A stretch of 64,000 bases of DNA from Microbacterium sp. CH12i (GCF_000685355.1 NZ_JHET01000010.1:248001-312000), one strand, 5' to 3'; shown: positions 49,186-58,817, counted from the stretch's first letter. Made by a program: numbers and translations. Notes: generated by a model not told the origin, from the sequence alone.

Positions 49186-50472
49186 CTACTCTGCTGGGGG
49201 CGGCGTGGCGCAGATAGCGAGGTCAGTGATCGACTGGTGGTACTGCTCGGCCGTGAACGGCAGTCCGAACTCTGGCGCCGTCTGCCCGCTCGCGGCCGGA
49301 GCCTTCGACGCGATCGCCGCGAGTTCCCACGCCAGGTAGGCGGCGGGAGAGCTGCCGGCCGTCGCGTTATTCAGCACGACCGCCACAGTGAATCCTGTCG
49401 CGGGGTCTGAGTAAGCCGCGGTTGCGTAGCCAGGAGTCCAACCGAACTGTCCGACCATGGAACCGACGAGGTAAGCGCCACCCGTTGCCTGGTACCAAGA
49501 CGGTGCAGTTGGGGATGCCGGAAGCGGGTTCGCGTACTTATCGGGCCTAGCGCCATCGCCGCGCAGGGCCTGTCCCGCTGTTGCCTGCACGTAGCGACCA
49601 AGGTCGTCGATCGTGGAAACCACCCCTGAGTCAGTGAACCCGGTGCTGGAGGAGATTGTCGTGATGTCGATCGGCGCCGTGCAATCGTAACCACCCTCGA
49701 TCGCCGGGAGGTAGCTTCCGGTGAGGGAGTTCTCTGCGGCGGGCGGCGCCGGGGTAACGCCGGGTAGCGACGTGCCCGCGAGCTCAAGCGGTTTCGCGAC
49801 GTACTCGGCGATGAGCGATGATGCACTCCTGCCGGATGCACGCTCCAGCGCGAGTCCCAGCAGCAGATATCCGGAATCTGAATCGCGGAATGTGGTGTGC
49901 GGGGTGACGGGAGCCTGGCCGAGCCCGAAGGATGCCAGCTCCAGCGGTGCCCACACGCGTTCGGGCGTGTTAAACCACATGCCGCGAACCGCGTTTTCGG
50001 AGGATCCCACGCCGCTCGTGCCATTACAGAGGTCAAGAAGAGTGATGTCGCCCAGCTCTGCGACGCCCGAAACATACTCCGGTACTGGCGCGTCCAGCTT
50101 GACGACGCCATCATCGACGAGGCCGTAGAGAACGTCACAGGTCATCATTCTGGTGACGTCAGCGATGCGGAAAGTCATGCCGGTGGTGACGGGCGTCTGG
50201 TCCTCGACCGACTGCGTCCCGACGCCGGTCACCCACGTGCCACTCCATGGCACCCATACTCCGACGATCGCACCGCTCGCACCGGTCTCCGCGATCGCGT
50301 TGTCGACGGCGGCCTGAAGCTGTGCGGTGGTGTCATCAGGCAGCGCCTGGTCCACCTGCTCTGGCGGCGTATACGAAAAAGACTCCTCGGCCGAGCAGCC
50401 GACGAGGACAAGCGTGAGCGCGACCGCGCCTGCGGCCGCTGCACGCCAGCGGCGCGACGAAACAAGGTGCAT
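49186..50472 (-). CDS. Lipoprotein with class-C beta-lactamase/PBP fold but degenerate active site
   Basis: 428 residues from ATG 50472. Lipoprotein signal ending LVGCSA. The serine-hydrolase fold is evident (GMTFRIADVTRMMTC, GDITLLDLCNGTSGV, SGYLLLGLALERASG, FGWTPGYATAAYSDP). The catalytic SxxK motif reads DVTR, the Tyr-x-Asn motif is not present, and the HxG-like loop is altered. It therefore probably binds rather than cuts, for example a peptidoglycan or substrate-scavenging role. Family sure, catalysis doubtful. Confidence 0.8.
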   Translation of the reverse strand: MHLVSSRRWRAAAAGAVALTLVLVGCSAEESFSYTPPEQVDQALPDDTTAQLQAAVDNAIAETGASGAIVGVWVPWSGTWVTGVGTQSVEDQTPVTTGMTFRIADVTRMMTCDVLYGLVDDGVVKLDAPVPEYVSGVAELGDITLLDLCNGTSGVGSSENAVRGMWFNTPERVWAPLELASFGLGQAPVTPHTTFRDSDSGYLLLGLALERASGRSASSLIAEYVAKPLELAGTSLPGVTPAPPAAENSLTGSYLPAIEGGYDCTAPIDITTISSSTGFTDSGVVSTIDDLGRYVQATAGQALRGDGARPDKYANPLPASPTAPSWYQATGGAYLVGSMVGQFGWTPGYATAAYSDPATGFTVAVVLNNATAGSSPAAYLAWELAAIASKAPAASGQTAPEFGLPFTAEQYHQSITDLAICATPPPAE

Positions 50473-50571
50473 GAAAGAGGCTCCCGGGTGATTTATCTTC
50501 CCGAGTCTAAAGCTCAGGCCGCGAAAATCGGCATCGAGGCCCCGCGCTCCCGGGAGACGTACAGTATTGGC

Positions 50572-50883
50572 GTGCCTCACATCTTCGAAAGCGACGTGGT
50601 CGCAGCCATCCTCCGTCACATGAACGTCGATCACGCGGACGACAACTTCCTCATCGCGCGCGCCTTCGCCACGGCATCCGATCTCAAGATCACGGATGCC
50701 GTGATGACAGATCTCGACGGTCACAGCGGTGTCTGGCAGATCACCCGTGCGGGCATCCCGGAGGAACTCCGCGTGCCGTGGCCAGGCGGCCCGATCGACG
50801 AGCGCGCTGCCGTGCGGCGAGAGATTGTCGCTCTCTACGACGTGGCCTGTGAAAAGTTGGGCATCGAGCCTCGACCGCACTGA
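50572..50883 (+). CDS. DUF2470-domain protein
   Basis: About 103 residues from GTG 50572, six bases after TACAGT, a -10 candidate, so probably leaderless. ILRHMNVDHADDNFLIARAF is the DUF2470 motif, found at the end of heme-degrading proteins such as HugZ. It stands 65 bases before the heme-oxygenase gene on the same strand, which fits heme use, but direct evidence of heme binding is lacking. Confidence 0.78.
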   Translation: MPHIFESDVVAAILRHMNVDHADDNFLIARAFATASDLKITDAVMTDLDGHSGVWQITRAGIPEELRVPWPGGPIDERAAVRREIVALYDVACEKLGIEPRPH

Positions 50884-50919
50884 GCTTCCCTGCCATCTGA
50901 GCCTGTCGAAGGGTTCTCA

Positions 50920-50938
50920 TTAAGTTAGGTTGCCCTTA
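50920..50938. promoter_or_regulatory. DtxR/IdeR iron box
   Basis: TTAAGTTAGGTTGCCCTTA matches the consensus TWAGGTTAGSCTAACCTWA at 15 of 19 positions. It overlaps a -10 (TACACT, 50937-50942) six bases before the heme-oxygenase ATG. Iron-loaded regulator would repress it. Confidence 0.8.
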
Positions 50939-50948
50939 CACTGAGCGT

Positions 50949-51596
50949 ATGGTCGAACCTCTCTCCTTCTCCGCTGCTCTGCGCGAACGATCCTCGGGCT
51001 CGCACTCGCGCAGCGAGCACGCGGGTTTCATGGCAGATCTCCTCAAGGGTGAGGGCTCTCGCGAGGACTACGTTGCCCTCGTCGCGCAGCACTACTTCAT
51101 CTACGAGGCCCTCGAGTCGGCCGCCGAGCGGATGCGCCGCGACCCCACCGCATCCGCGTTCATCAGCGACAAGCTGACCCGGCTTCCCGCTCTCGAAGCC
51201 GACCTCGAGTTTCTACTCGGGGCGAACTGGCGCAACGAGATCACTCCGCTACCGACCACACAGCGCTACGTCGAGCGGATCAACGAGGTCGGCGCCGTAT
51301 GGCCTGGCGGGTTCGTCGCTCATCACTACACCCGCTACCTCGGCGATCTTTCTGGTGGCGTCTTCATCGGCCGCGTCATGCAGCGTCGCTTCGGATTCGA
51401 GACGAACGGCGTCGGCTTCTATCTGTTCGACGACATCGCCGACCCAAAGGCCTTCAAGGACGTCTACCGCGATCAGTTGGATGCCGCGCCCTGGGATGAC
51501 GCAGAACGCGAGCGCGTGATCGACGAGGTGCTTCTGGCCTACCGGTTCAACACCGAACTGTTCGAAGACCTCGACCGGGCGCGCGCAGCCGCCTAA
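50949..51596 (+). CDS. hmuO: Heme oxygenase
   Basis: 215 residues. Proximal His in RSEHAGFMADLL near residue 22, distal helix Gly-rich LGDLSGGVFIGRVMQ, AQHYFIYEALE. Heme oxygenase of the HmuO type opens heme to biliverdin, CO and iron. No ribosome site; the -10 lies six bases before the ATG, so it is leaderless. Iron box directly upstream. Confidence 0.9.
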   Translation: MVEPLSFSAALRERSSGSHSRSEHAGFMADLLKGEGSREDYVALVAQHYFIYEALESAAERMRRDPTASAFISDKLTRLPALEADLEFLLGANWRNEITPLPTTQRYVERINEVGAVWPGGFVAHHYTRYLGDLSGGVFIGRVMQRRFGFETNGVGFYLFDDIADPKAFKDVYRDQLDAAPWDDAERERVIDEVLLAYRFNTELFEDLDRARAAA

Positions 51597-51613
51597 CTTC
51601 CGGTCGCGGAGCG

Positions 51614-53008
51614 TCAGGATCCAGCGACCTCGGGTGTCGAGGCACGCTCCCATGCCTCGCGCATGAATCGACGCACGTCCTCGTCGACCCTGATGTCGCT
51701 CGGCCGCAGCGGCCTCGACAGATACAGCCCCTCGAGAGACGTCAGCCGACTCAACGCCACATATGTCTGTCCTGGAGCGAATGCCCCGCCGCCGAGATCG
51801 ATGATCGCCCGGTCGTAGGTCTTCCCCTGCGACTTGTGGATCGTGACCGCCCAAGCGAGCCGCAACGGGAACTGCATGAACTCGGCGATCACGTCGCGGC
51901 TGAGTGTCTTCGAGTTCGAATCGTATGAATACCGATATCGCTCCCACACGGCTGGCTCGACATCGACGTCTTCACCGTCGATCTCGACCCGGACCGCACC
52001 GCCGAGGATGCGTTTGACAGTGCCGATCGTGCCGTTGACCCACCGTGGTGGCTCGCCCGTCATCGAGGTGTCATTGCGCAGGAACATCACCTGCGCACCG
52101 ATCTTGAGCTTCAGCTCAGCATCCGCGGGGTAAGAGGAGTCGCCGCGCCCGAAGTCGCCGTTGATCTCAGCCTTCGCCGTCTGCTCTTTGCCGGAAAGTG
52201 CGGTGAGGTGGCGGCGGTTGATGTTGTTGACGATGTCGTTGCGGGTGGCGAGCGTGATCATCGGGATCTCACCCGGCTCGGGATCAGGCGGAGTTCGCGC
52301 TCCCTGCGTATTGAGCACGTGGGCGATCTCGGCGGTCACCCGGCCGTAACGGACGGCATTCAGCATCGATTTGAAACCGTCATCCGACTGGCGATGGATC
52401 TGCACGAGCTCGCGCACGTGCAGCTCTGCGCCGTGTCTGCCGAGATCCATGAGGCCGTCGGACTCTCCCATCGTCGCTCCGGCCCACACCTTCGCATCGA
52501 AGAACCAGAACGAACGGTAGTGATCGCGGACGTAGTGGAGTTCATCACCGCGCGGCGGAACCGGCGCCAGTTGGTAGGGATCGCCGAACATCACGACCTG
52601 CACCCCACCGAACGGCTCAGCCCGCCTGCCACGCGCCTGCCGCAGAGAGCGGTCGATACCGTCCATGAGGTCGGCGTTGACCATCGAGATCTCATCGATC
52701 ACAAGCGTGTCGATGGCGTTCAGGATGCGACGGGTCGCATCGTTCTGCTCGATCTCACTCTCAGCGATCAGACCGATCGGCAACCGGAAGAGCGAGTGGA
52801 TCGTCTGGCCCTCGACGTTCAGTGCCGCAACACCCGTCGGCGCGCAGATCGCGATCTGCTTCTCGGTGTGCCAGGCGAAGTACTGCAGCAGCGTCGACTT
52901 GCCGGTACCCGCGCGGCCCGTGATGAAGACGTGCTCTCTGGTGTCCTCGATGAGGCGATACAGCTCCTGCTGCTCGGCGGAGAGGTCGGGAAGAGACACG
53001 ACTCTCAT
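51614..53008 (-). CDS. PIF1/RecD-like ATPase, superfamily 1 helicase
   Basis: 464 residues from ATG 53008 (an upstream GTG at 53050 also reads in frame). Walker A GRAGTGKST, Walker B LVIDEISMVNADL, motif III GDPYQLAPV, C-terminal WAVTIHKSQGKTYDRAII and ALSRLTS. Domain order is that of PIF1-type 5'-3' helicases. It is next to no repair genes and may be a general replication or recombination helper. Confidence 0.85.
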   Translation of the reverse strand: MRVVSLPDLSAEQQELYRLIEDTREHVFITGRAGTGKSTLLQYFAWHTEKQIAICAPTGVAALNVEGQTIHSLFRLPIGLIAESEIEQNDATRRILNAIDTLVIDEISMVNADLMDGIDRSLRQARGRRAEPFGGVQVVMFGDPYQLAPVPPRGDELHYVRDHYRSFWFFDAKVWAGATMGESDGLMDLGRHGAELHVRELVQIHRQSDDGFKSMLNAVRYGRVTAEIAHVLNTQGARTPPDPEPGEIPMITLATRNDIVNNINRRHLTALSGKEQTAKAEINGDFGRGDSSYPADAELKLKIGAQVMFLRNDTSMTGEPPRWVNGTIGTVKRILGGAVRVEIDGEDVDVEPAVWERYRYSYDSNSKTLSRDVIAEFMQFPLRLAWAVTIHKSQGKTYDRAIIDLGGGAFAPGQTYVALSRLTSLEGLYLSRPLRPSDIRVDEDVRRFMREAWERASTPEVAGS

Positions 53009-53080
53009 GGTACGTGCCCGTTCGCCGTCATCGTCCGCAACGCTCGGCACTGTCTCAGGCCGTCCTCCTAGACTGGCGCC

Positions 53081-54147
53081 ATGATTCAGGCTGAGACGAC
53101 GGCGCCTCGGCGTCGCCGTCTCTGGGTGGATCTCACAACTCTCGCTGTGATCGGCGTCCTCCTTCTTGCCGCGCTCGGTGCAGCAGGTGCAGTTCTCTAC
53201 AAAGAGTTCTACGGTCCCTCATCGTTCGTCACCCGGTACCTCGACCTGCTCGCCACCGGACACGCCGCCGATGCGCTGCGCGTTCCAGGTGTCTCGGTTG
53301 ATCGGGCCACCCTCAAAGCGCCGGCATCGAGGTGACGGCATCCGAAGCGCTGCTGCGCCAAGCCGCACTTGCACCGCTCACCGACATCGAGGTGGTCTCC
53401 GAGACCACCGACGATGACGGCGTCACGTCCGTCAAGGTCTCTTACCAGGCGGGTTCTCACTCCGGCTCCACCACATTCACGGTGGCCCAAGACGGTTGGA
53501 CCGGAGTCACCCCGAACTGGAAATTCACCCGCACCCCTCTCGCGGTGGTATCTCTCACGGTCTTGGGGGCAGACCAATTCAGTGTGAACGGTTTTGAGGT
53601 TGACCGACGCCAGGTGTCCTCGGCAGGCGCAGAAGCCGCGCCACTCGATCCGCTGCCCCTGCTCGTGTTTACGCCCGGCGTGTACTCGGTCACCGTCGAC
53701 ACCCCGATCTCATCTTCACCAGGTGTGAGCGTCCTCGCCGACTCACCGCTGACCCAGACGCCGGTCAGCCTGCAAACGGTGCCAACCAAAGAATTCGTCG
53801 AGGTCGTGCAGACCAGGGTCGAGGAGTTCCTCACCCAGTGCACGACGCAACAGGTGTTGCAACCGACGTCCTGCCCGTTTGGCTTGGAGGTGCGCAACCG
53901 CATCGACAGCCTGCCGGAGTGGTCGATCTCTGCTCAGCCCGCCGTCACCGTCGAGCCTGACGGTGCGCAGTGGATAATTCCCCCGGCTGATGCCGTCGCG
54001 CATATCGAGGTCGACATCCGCTCGCTCTTCGACGGGGAGATTCAGCACGTCTCGGAAGATGTCCCGTTCCGCGTCAGTGGCACGATCGCGATTCTGCCGG
54101 ACGGTTCCGCATCGATCAGGGTGGGCTCAGCGGCCGACCCTGGCTGA
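53081..54147 (+). CDS. Membrane-anchored hypothetical protein, one frameshift
   Basis: ATG 53081; one N-terminal membrane helix (LTTLAVIGVLLLAALGAAGAVLY), then an extracytoplasmic domain. The first frame ends at 53335 with KAPASR; a base is missing near 53318-53322 (AAAGCGCCGG), and the next frame (GIEVTASEALLRQAAL) continues to TGA 54147. Repaired length 355. The later part has two Cys (TQCTTQQ, SCPFGLEVR), possibly a disulfide. No known family; its promoter lies divergent to the helicase. Confidence 0.65.
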
Positions 54148-54230
54148 TTCGGGAGGCGGCCGACGAAGGATGCCCCGCGCTGCATCCATTCCGGGATACC
54201 CCGCGCTGCGGCTATTGCGGGCGCTCCCTG

Positions 54231-56259
54231 TCAGCGCGCCGCGCGCTCAGCCTGAAGACGATCCCGCTCGGCAAGGGCAGCGAGCTGAGCGTTGTATTCC
54301 TCGAGCTCGGCTTCTCCGGTGCGATCGGCGTTGCGGTCGGTGCGACGCTGCACCTTCGTGTCGTCACGGCTCCACTGGATTGCCACGGTGATCGCCAGGA
54401 TGAGGGTCGGAATCTCACCGATCGACCAGGCGATGCCGCCGCCGGTGTACTGATCCTCCATCGGCGTCGGGCCCCAGGTGCGTCCCATCGACCCGAACCA
54501 TTCGGCGACCATGAGACCTTCCTGCATCATGATCGCGATGCCGAAGAACGCATGCATAGCCATCACCGCGATCAGGGTGATGAGTCGACCCGCGTACGGC
54601 AGCCGGTACGGAATCGGATCAACACCGATGAGAGTCATCACAAACAGGTAGCCCGAGATGAGGAAGTGGATGATCATCCACTCATGGCCCAGATGCTCGT
54701 ACATCGCCCAGCGCACGATGTCGGTGAAGTAGAAGATCCACAGCGAGCCGATGAAGATGCCAGCCGCGACGAACGGGTGAGTGACGATACGTGAGAACGG
54801 CGAGTGCACCGCCCACATGATCCATTCGCGACCGCCGCGGGTGCCGTCATCCCGTTTATCGATCGCACGCAGGGCCAGGGTGATCGGCGCTCCAGAGACG
54901 AGCAGCATCGGAATCGCCATCGCCAGCATCATGTGCCCGAGCATGTGCACGCTGAAGAGGTACTCCTGGTAGAGGTTCAGCGGCCCGCAGGTGACCCATA
55001 CGAGCATCAAGAGTCCGAGGACCCAGAACACTGTCCGGTGGATCGGCCAGCGGTCGCCACGGCGATGCAGACGCCAGACCCCCGCGAGGTAGAAGAACAC
55101 GCCCAGGGCGCCGGCCATTGCCCAGAGAATGTCGACGTCCCAGCCGGTGAACCACTTGTCGATCGTGAACTCCGGCGGCAGCGGGGAGTCGGTGAGGATC
55201 TGAGCCGGCGTCTGCTGCACCGCGGCGGTCTCACCAGTGGGCGGAGGCGTGCGCGCGAGTGCGGCGGCAGCGCCGGATGCGAGCCCCATGAGGGCGACTT
55301 CGCAGAGCACCAGCATCCAGAACCAGCGTGCGGGTCGCTCACCGTCAAGTTTCGGAATCAGCCGCGTGCGATACCAGGCGCCGAGACCGCCCATCGCCGA
55401 GAGCAGCACGGCCTTGGCGATGATGATGAGCCGTACGGGGTCCACAGGCCGTCCCAGCCGCCGAGCCCGACGGTCGAGCGCATCACGCCCGACACCGCGA
55501 CGACGAAGAAGGACACGATCGCGAGGCTCGAGTAGCGACGCACGAGATCGGTGGGGGTGATGCCTTCTCTGCCGCGCAGCACGACCAGTAGGATCAGGCC
55601 GCCAAGCCACACCGCGGCCCCCACCGTGTGCAGCAGGATCGAGTTCACCGCGATGATGTGGCCCGCGAGATCACCGGAGTGCCCCTGCGAGGCCATTGGC
55701 AACAGGGATGCCACGGCAATGACAGCCGTGATGAGAGTGGGCGTCCAGCTGCGCCAGGCGAAGGCGAGGATCGTGATGATCGCGCCCATGATCGTCGTAA
55801 TCAGCCAGGCCTGGCCGAGCGGGATCGCCAGCAGAAAACGGCCGAGGTCCTGCCCGAACTGCTGGTCAAGGCTGAACGTCGTGCCGCCGAATGCGTTGAG
55901 GAAGGTGAGGAAACCGGTCGCACCGGATGACACGGTGAACACCGCCGCGCCGATGGATGCCGTGTCCAGAGCGATATCGAACGATTTGTCGCCGGCGCGG
56001 AGCGCGAACAGCGCGAGAACGATCGAGCCGATCATGGCCGCGGCGCTGATGTTGTTTATCGTCCGGGCGATCGGAAGCCCCCAGCGCACAAGGCTCCGGG
56101 GTCTTGCAGCAGCTGCTCTGCAGCCCCGCCGCCGAACAGCAGCGCCGTAATCAGGGCGACTGCCGCAGTAACCGCAAGAATCGTGAGCCCGGCCAGGCGG
56201 TACGCGGGAGCGCGCGTTTCGCCCGTAGTGCGGACGGTGCGAGGGCCGGGAGAAGTCAC
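54231..56259 (-). CDS. CopD-CtaG fusion membrane protein, two frameshifts
   Basis: GTG 56259. N-terminal ~330 residues are CopD-like (GATGFLTFLNAFGG, SGDLAGHIIAVNSILLHTVGAAVWLGGL), then a CtaG domain (PPEFTIDKWFTGWDVD, GPLNLYQEYLFSVHMLGHMMLAMAIP). One C is missing at about 56090-56094 (GACCCCGGAGCCTTG) and one at about 55428-55432; both corrected, the frame is 676 residues. CopD imports copper and CtaG delivers it to cytochrome oxidase, so the fusion is a copper route for heme-copper oxidase assembly. Confidence 0.82.
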
Positions 56260-56286
56260 CCCTCCAGCCTATGCTTGCTGCGTTGT

Positions 56287-56325
56287 GAGAAAGCACGTGG
56301 AGAAAGCACGTCTGGAGAAAGCACG
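56287..56325. repeat. Three direct repeats of 11 bp
   Basis: GAGAAAGCACG at 56287-56297, 56300-56310 and 56315-56325, with spacers of 2 and 4 bases. Right after the HU terminator, between HU and the CopD-CtaG start. Confidence 0.75.
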
Positions 56326-56353
56326 AAGGCCGCCCCCGGAGGGACGGCCTTCG
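56324..56353 (-). terminator. Rho-independent terminator of HU
   Basis: Stem CGAAGGCCG and its perfect complement around 12 bases; the minus-strand copy is followed by TGCTTTCT, a modest T-rich stretch. Directly after the HU stop. Confidence 0.75.
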
Positions 56354-56365
56354 AAAGGAGCTGTC

Positions 56366-56652
56366 TTACTTGACGGCTGCCTTCAGCTTGGAACCAGCGG
56401 TGACCTTGACGCGCTGGCCGGCCGGGATCTTGATCTCGGCGCGGTCTGCGGGTTGCGGCCCGTGCGGGCTGCGGTGTCGACACGCTCGAACGAGATCCAG
56501 CCCGGGATCGAGACCTTGCTGCCCTTGGCAACGGCGTCGGAGACGGTGCCGAAGAGAGCGTCGAGGACACCGGAGACGGTGGCCTGGCTCTGGCCAGTGG
56601 CGCTTGCGATGCTTGCGACGAGCTCGGTCTTGGTGATGGACTTGTCAGCCAT
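56366..56652 (-). CDS. hupB: HU-family nucleoid protein, one frameshift
   Basis: ATG 56652 (MADKSITKTELVASIASATG). HU core: FERVDTAARTGRNPQT at residues ~50-65. The first frame leaves homology after NPQTAPRS; adding one base near 56440 gives AEIKIPAGQRVKVTAG to TAA 56366. Repaired length 95. It binds and bends DNA. The frameshift in such a housekeeping gene is strong evidence that the deletion is an assembly error. Confidence 0.88.
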
Positions 56653-56837
56653 GTGATCCTCCAGCGACGAAGTGTCGCATCAGTTGGTGGTTCGGGTGGC
56701 GTACGCCCCCGTGGTCGAGTGACCGCCTCGAATGTATCAACCACCACCCACATTTCCGCGTCATTTCGCGGGTTTCGGTGTTTTTCTGCGCGTGTCGTGT
56801 CACTTTAGTCACTCCAGTCACAGATTTTGGGGTTCCC

Positions 56838-56927
56838 GCCCGCGCCCTCGGGCGGAGAACGCAGCGTTGGGCGGAGCATCCTGGGCACAACCTCCGCCCA
56901 AGCGTGAGAACTCCGCCCAACGCGGCG
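56838..56927. repeat. 90-bp structured repeat, left copy
   Basis: Begins GCCCGCGCCC; contains GGGCGGAG twice and its complement CTCCGCCC twice, so the unit folds into nested stems (GCGTTGGGCGGAG against CTCCGCCCAACGC). About 92% identical and in the same orientation as the copy at 57944. It lies left of the DUF559 gene. Confidence 0.85.
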
Positions 56928-56955
56928 GGCGGAGTCACGGATGCCGGAGGCAAGA

Positions 56956-57780
56956 TCACGCTGCGAGGTGCAGGCGCTGTGCCACTGCAGCCATGATCAA
57001 CGACTGAACCTCGGGCCAACGCTCGAACAGCTGCTCGTAGCTCACCCGAATGACGTGGTAGCCGCGTAGCTTGAGCGTCGCGTCGTGACGAATGTCGCTC
57101 GTGCGCTGCGCGCCGACATGATGTCCACCGTCGATCTGCACGATGAGGCGGTCGCCGATGAGACAGTCGACGCGGTGTCCGTGCACCCACGCCTGCGGGA
57201 AGATCGGAATTCCCAACCAGCGCAGACGAGCGAGGAAGATCGTCTCCGTTCCAGCATCCGCGAAAGGCTGCGCATCGGCGGCGAGACGTCGCGCGGCGGG
57301 AGGTAACGGCACTCTCCGCAGCATCTCCAGGTCCAGCATCCCCTTGTTCAACGCCGATTCCCAGACTGCGAGTGCCGCCTCGTACGGTTGGCATTGGGCC
57401 ACGAGGATCAGTGCGTTCTCCAGCGAGTCCTCGCAAGAGTCCGGGTCACGCGGGAAGGTCGGCATGTTCCAGTGGATCGTGCCGCGAGCGACACGGGCAT
57501 GCCCAGAATTCGGTGGTGCAGCCACATGCGGCTCCGCCGAATCAAGCACCCACAAGTCTTTGCGCGCGGCGAGAGTGACACAGCTGAGCACGACACCACG
57601 CCGGGCCGCGGCGACGAGCATGGCGTCCGCTCCCGCGAGTGCCACCCACCCGCGACAAACGGAGCGAAGATGCCCACGCTCGCGCGCAGTACGCAAGGCA
57701 TACGCACTGACGCCAACACGACGCAATGTATCGATGCGAGCAACACCGTCTCGCTTCTGCAACTCCAGGATCGGGTCCAT
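56956..57780 (-). CDS. DUF559 (Vsr-like) endonuclease-domain protein
   Basis: 274 residues. N-terminal winged-helix AbiEi-like part (GVARIDTLRRVGVSAYALRTAR), C-terminal PD-(D/E)xK-type core: VDCLIGDRLIVQIDGGHH, then RHDATLKLRGYHVIRVSY. The Asp and the E/Q-I-D line up with the Vsr/DUF559 nuclease-like group. It stands between two copies of a 90-bp repeat. Role as a mobile cassette or as a phage-defence element is a guess. Confidence 0.75.
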   Translation of the reverse strand: MDPILELQKRDGVARIDTLRRVGVSAYALRTARERGHLRSVCRGWVALAGADAMLVAAARRGVVLSCVTLAARKDLWVLDSAEPHVAAPPNSGHARVARGTIHWNMPTFPRDPDSCEDSLENALILVAQCQPYEAALAVWESALNKGMLDLEMLRRVPLPPAARRLAADAQPFADAGTETIFLARLRWLGIPIFPQAWVHGHRVDCLIGDRLIVQIDGGHHVGAQRTSDIRHDATLKLRGYHVIRVSYEQLFERWPEVQSLIMAAVAQRLHLAA

Positions 57781-57943
57781 CCTTGAATACTCGATCTTTA
57801 CGCCGACGCCCGACTACCGCCGAAGCGTGGTCGGTGCACAACTGCGCTCGCGCCGGATATGTGCAGAAGCAGTCACGCGGCTGTCCGGCTCACCGGCATC
57901 GGCGGAGAACGCAGGCATGGGTGGAGCACGCTGTGCTGGGCGG

Positions 57944-58033
57944 GCCCGCGCCCTTGGGCGGAGAACGCTGCGTTGGGCGGAGCATCATAGGCATAACCTC
58001 CGCCCAAACGTGAGAACTCCGCCCAACGCAGCG
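57944..58033. repeat. 90-bp structured repeat, right copy
   Basis: Second copy of the unit at 56838, 1.1 kb away, in the same orientation with about seven differences. Preceded at 57901-57940 by a degenerate partial copy (GGCGGAGAACGCAG and GGAGCA). Lies right of the DUF559 start, so the copies flank the gene. Confidence 0.85.
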
Positions 58034-58054
58034 GCGCGGCGCCGGCGGGCACGC

Positions 58055-58090
58055 GAAAGGGGCGAGGTTCCGAAGAACCTCGCCCCTTTC
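58055..58090 (-). terminator. Strong stem-loop terminator after rpsN
   Basis: Perfect 16-base stem (GAAAGGGGCGAGGTTC) with a 4-base loop. Twelve bases past the rpsN stop. Confidence 0.85.
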
Positions 58091-58102
58091 AGAAAGCGTT
58101 GC

Positions 58103-58408
58103 TTACCAGCTGGACTTGGTCACGCCGGGCAGCTCGCCACGGTGTGCCATGTCACGGAAGCGCACGCGTGAGATGCCGAACTTCGTCAGCATTCCACGGG
58201 GGCGGCCGTCGATGGCGTCACGCGAACGCACGCGAACCGGCGACGCGTTGCGCGGCAGCTTCTGCAGGCCGAGGCGAGCGGCCTCGCGGGCCTCGTCGGT
58301 CGCGCTCGGGTCAACCAGGGTCTTCTTCAGCTCGAGGCGACGCTCTGCGTAGCGCTCAACAACAACCTTGCGCTGCTCGTTACGAGCAATCTTGCTCTTC
58401 TTCGCCAT
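58103..58408 (-). CDS. rpsN: Ribosomal protein S14, zinc-free type
   Basis: 101 residues; [47 protein letters not shown] is the S14 core with no CxxC motif, so it is the zinc-independent form. Third gene of the L28-L33-S14 operon; two bases after rpmG stop. In many actinobacteria this operon is turned on under zinc starvation by Zur. Confidence 0.93.
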   Translation of the reverse strand: MAKKSKIARNEQRKVVVERYAERRLELKKTLVDPSATDEAREAARLGLQKLPRNASPVRVRSRDAIDGRPRGMLTKFGISRVRFRDMAHRGELPGVTKSSW

Positions 58409-58410
58409 GT

Positions 58411-58581
58411 TTAGCGCTCCTCGCGGAAATCGACGTGCTTGCGGACGACCGGGTCGTACTTCTTCAGCACGAGGCGGTCGGGGGTGTTACGACGGTTCTT
58501 CTTGGTCACGTACGTGAATCCAGTGCCTGCCGTCGAACGCAGCTTGATGATCGGACGGATGTCCTGAGACTTCTTAGCCAT
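58411..58581 (-). CDS. rpmG: Ribosomal protein L33, zinc-free type
   Basis: 56 residues: [36 protein letters not shown]; no Cys, thus the form without zinc. ATG overlaps the rpmB stop (TAATG). Too short for most gene-length cut-offs. Confidence 0.93.
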   Translation of the reverse strand: MAKKSQDIRPIIKLRSTAGTGFTYVTKKNRRNTPDRLVLKKYDPVVRKHVDFREER

Positions 58582-58817
58582 TAGAGCTTCACACCCTTCG
58601 CCTTGAGGTCCTTGACGACGTTCTCGATGCCACGCACGTCGATCACCTTGATGCCCTTAGCGGACACGTTCAGGGTGATCTTACGGCCGAGCGACGGCAC
58701 GAAATAGGTCTTCTTCTGCACGTTCGGGTCGAAGCGTCGCTTCGTCCGGACGTGCGAGTGTGAGATGGTGTGACCGAAACCGGGAACAGCTCCTGTCACC
58801 TGGCACACTGCTGCCAT
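58581..58817 (-). CDS. rpmB: Ribosomal protein L28
   Basis: 78 residues: [31 protein letters not shown]. Only one Cys, so zinc-free type. AAGGAG seven bases before ATG 58817. First gene of the rpmB-rpmG-rpsN operon. No clear Zur box was seen in the 128 bases upstream. Confidence 0.93.
   Translation of the reverse strand: MAAVCQVTGAVPGFGHTISHSHVRTKRRFDPNVQKKTYFVPSLGRKITLNVSAKGIKVIDVRGIENVVKDLKAKGVKL

Noticed and set aside
54148..54230. CCCCGCGCTGC repeats as a terminator between convergent genes
   Set aside because: Two direct copies do not form a stem; no hairpin with T-run is visible.
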